From Chloroflexus islandicus (GTDB taxonomy: Bacteria > Chloroflexota > Chloroflexia > Chloroflexales > Chloroflexaceae): DNA of 64,000 bases. The stretch lies in NCBI RefSeq assembly GCF_001650695.1, contig NZ_LWQS01000042.1, forward strand, positions 1-64,000, given 5' to 3'. The position numbers and the translations under genes are program-made. A model generated the notes under the pieces. The model worked only from the letters and a program-made list of their open reading frames with translations. It was not told the origin of the DNA and did not search any database. Of this stretch, positions 63,217 to 64,000 are shown piece after piece; within the stretch, counting starts at the first letter, position 1; every line of letters begins with the position of its first letter.

Positions 63217-64000
63217 TTATCCGTGCGTCGCTTGCGACTCGGCTTCAAAGGTCATCACCGGCACGCCTTCCATCGTCTCGGCGATCAGATTATCCACCAC
63301 TGCCTTTAGATCGTTCGTCTCGGCAAAGACGCGCAATTGGCGGTCGGCGCTGGTGCCCTGCTCGACAATGGTGAGCAGGTATTCGACCTCTTTGCGCGAG
63401 CCGAGCATATCCACCACATCGTCAACCAACGCGACGATTTCATGCACGAGCGCCTTAGCCTCCACCTCTTTGCGCTTGCCGAAATCGATGAGTTTGCCGT
63501 CGAGGCCCCAGCGTTGCGCGCGCCATTTGTTTTCGTTGATCAACGCGCGCCGGTAGACGCGGAAGGTGGTGTTGTCTTCAAACATGGTGTAGAACTTGAC
63601 GATCAGGGCCTGCATCGTTGCCGCCAACGCCAGACACTCCTCGACCTTGGTGGCGATGTCACAAACCCGGAATTCAAGCGTGCCAAAGAATGGGTGCGGG
63701 CGTAGATCCCACCAAATCTTCTTGCCGTTGTCGATACAGCCAGTGTTGACCAGCAACTGAACATACCGCTCAAACTCGCTGGCCGAATGGAACGTCGGCG
63801 GGATGCCGGTGCGCGGGAAGGTGCTAAAGATTACGCTGCGATACGATTTGAAACCGGTGTTGCGGCCCATCCAGAACGGCGATGAGGTGCTGAGCGCCAG
63901 CAGGTGCGGGCAGATGTAGCGCGCGACATTCATCAATTCAATTGCCACCTCGTTATTCGGCATACCGACGTGGCAATGCATGCCGAAGATGAGCAATTGC
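63217..64000 (-). CDS. YbdK-type carboxylate-amine ligase (partial, start off the window)
   Basis: About 260 residues of the C-terminal part of a glutamate-cysteine ligase family 2 protein. FGMHCHVGMPN near the cut edge, SPFWMGRNTGFKSYRSVIFSTFPRTGIPP and WWDLRPHPFFGTLEFRVCDI are typical of this group. It carries out ATP-dependent ligation of glutamate to an amine or cysteine; substrate is not proven. The frame remains open across the right edge, so the N-terminus is missing. It probably shares a transcript with the acyl-CoA dehydrogenase. Confidence 0.88.
   Translation of the reverse strand, partial: QLLIFGMHCHVGMPNNEVAIELMNVARYICPHLLALSTSSPFWMGRNTGFKSYRSVIFSTFPRTGIPPTFHSASEFERYVQLLVNTGCIDNGKKIWWDLRPHPFFGTLEFRVCDIATKVEECLALAATMQALIVKFYTMFEDNTTFRVYRRALINENKWRAQRWGLDGKLIDFGKRKEVEAKALVHEIVALVDDVVDMLGSRKEVEYLLTIVEQGTSADRQLRVFAETNDLKAVVDNLIAETMEGVPVMTFEAESQATHG

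Overview
The window looks like a chromosomal segment from a filamentous anoxygenic phototroph-type Chloroflexi (class Chloroflexia, Chloroflexus/Roseiflexus-like). This is inferred from the GC-rich code, the protein types and the dense small palindromic repeats between genes; no rRNA is present, so the assignment is an inference. Coding density is high except for several 0.5-1.4 kb stretches made of nested dispersed repeats. I name five repeat families. R1 is a hairpin with 14-bp arms TGGAGTGCGGCAGT around CAA. R2 is a hairpin CCCCTCCCCC-AGC-GGGGGAGGGG followed by a G-rich tail. R3 is a module beginning TGTCATTGCGAG and containing GAAGCAATCTCC. R4 is a T/G-rich element ending CTTTGTGGCTATTC. 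R5 is the short palindrome around GAGCCGGACGGCTGTCC.

Left edge (1-7.5 kb): the core of a DISARM anti-phage system, drmA (helicase), drmB (DUF1998) and drmC (PLD nuclease), preceded by the last codons of an upstream gene. The genes are separated by repeats, and each starts 24-27 nt after an R4 element. 8-20 kb holds an EI24/CysZ-like membrane protein, a secreted sorbosone-dehydrogenase-like propeller, etfBA, argG and three STAS-domain signalling proteins. 19-34 kb holds secreted and carbohydrate functions: a zinc protease, a clan-A glycoside hydrolase, a malEFG ABC transporter operon with a glycosyltransferase-propeller fusion and an esterase, a GH31 glycosidase and an alpha/beta hydrolase. 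The malE transcript has a long leader with an unusual stem-loop displaying a Shine-Dalgarno sequence.

34-46 kb: a CoA-transferase diverges from a beta-hydroxyacid dehydrogenase. Next is a minus-strand arginine operon (phosphatase - argJ - nucleotidyltransferase-like - argH - argA). It is preceded by a good promoter and a 35-residue ORF with a run of arginine codons followed by mutually exclusive stem sequences, a candidate arginine attenuator. Further on lie another STAS protein and an operon of FHA/zinc-ribbon protein, ketopantoate reductase and M24 peptidase.

46-64 kb: type II NADH dehydrogenase under a Rex-like operator, an ASCH protein, an uncharacterised protein, tRNA-His with its terminator, a methyltransferase, a PstS-histidine kinase-response regulator operon, and an arsR - flavoprotein - MFS cluster with palindromic operators. 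Then come an AT-richer EcoRV-like restriction-modification pair, CoA-disulfide reductase, the primary sigma factor, an acyl-CoA dehydrogenase (a likely donor to EtfAB) and a partial YbdK-type ligase cut by the right edge.

The most interesting items are the candidate arginine leader peptide, the SD-displaying stem-loop upstream of malE, the DISARM core punctuated by R4 elements, and the EcoRV-like restriction-modification system.
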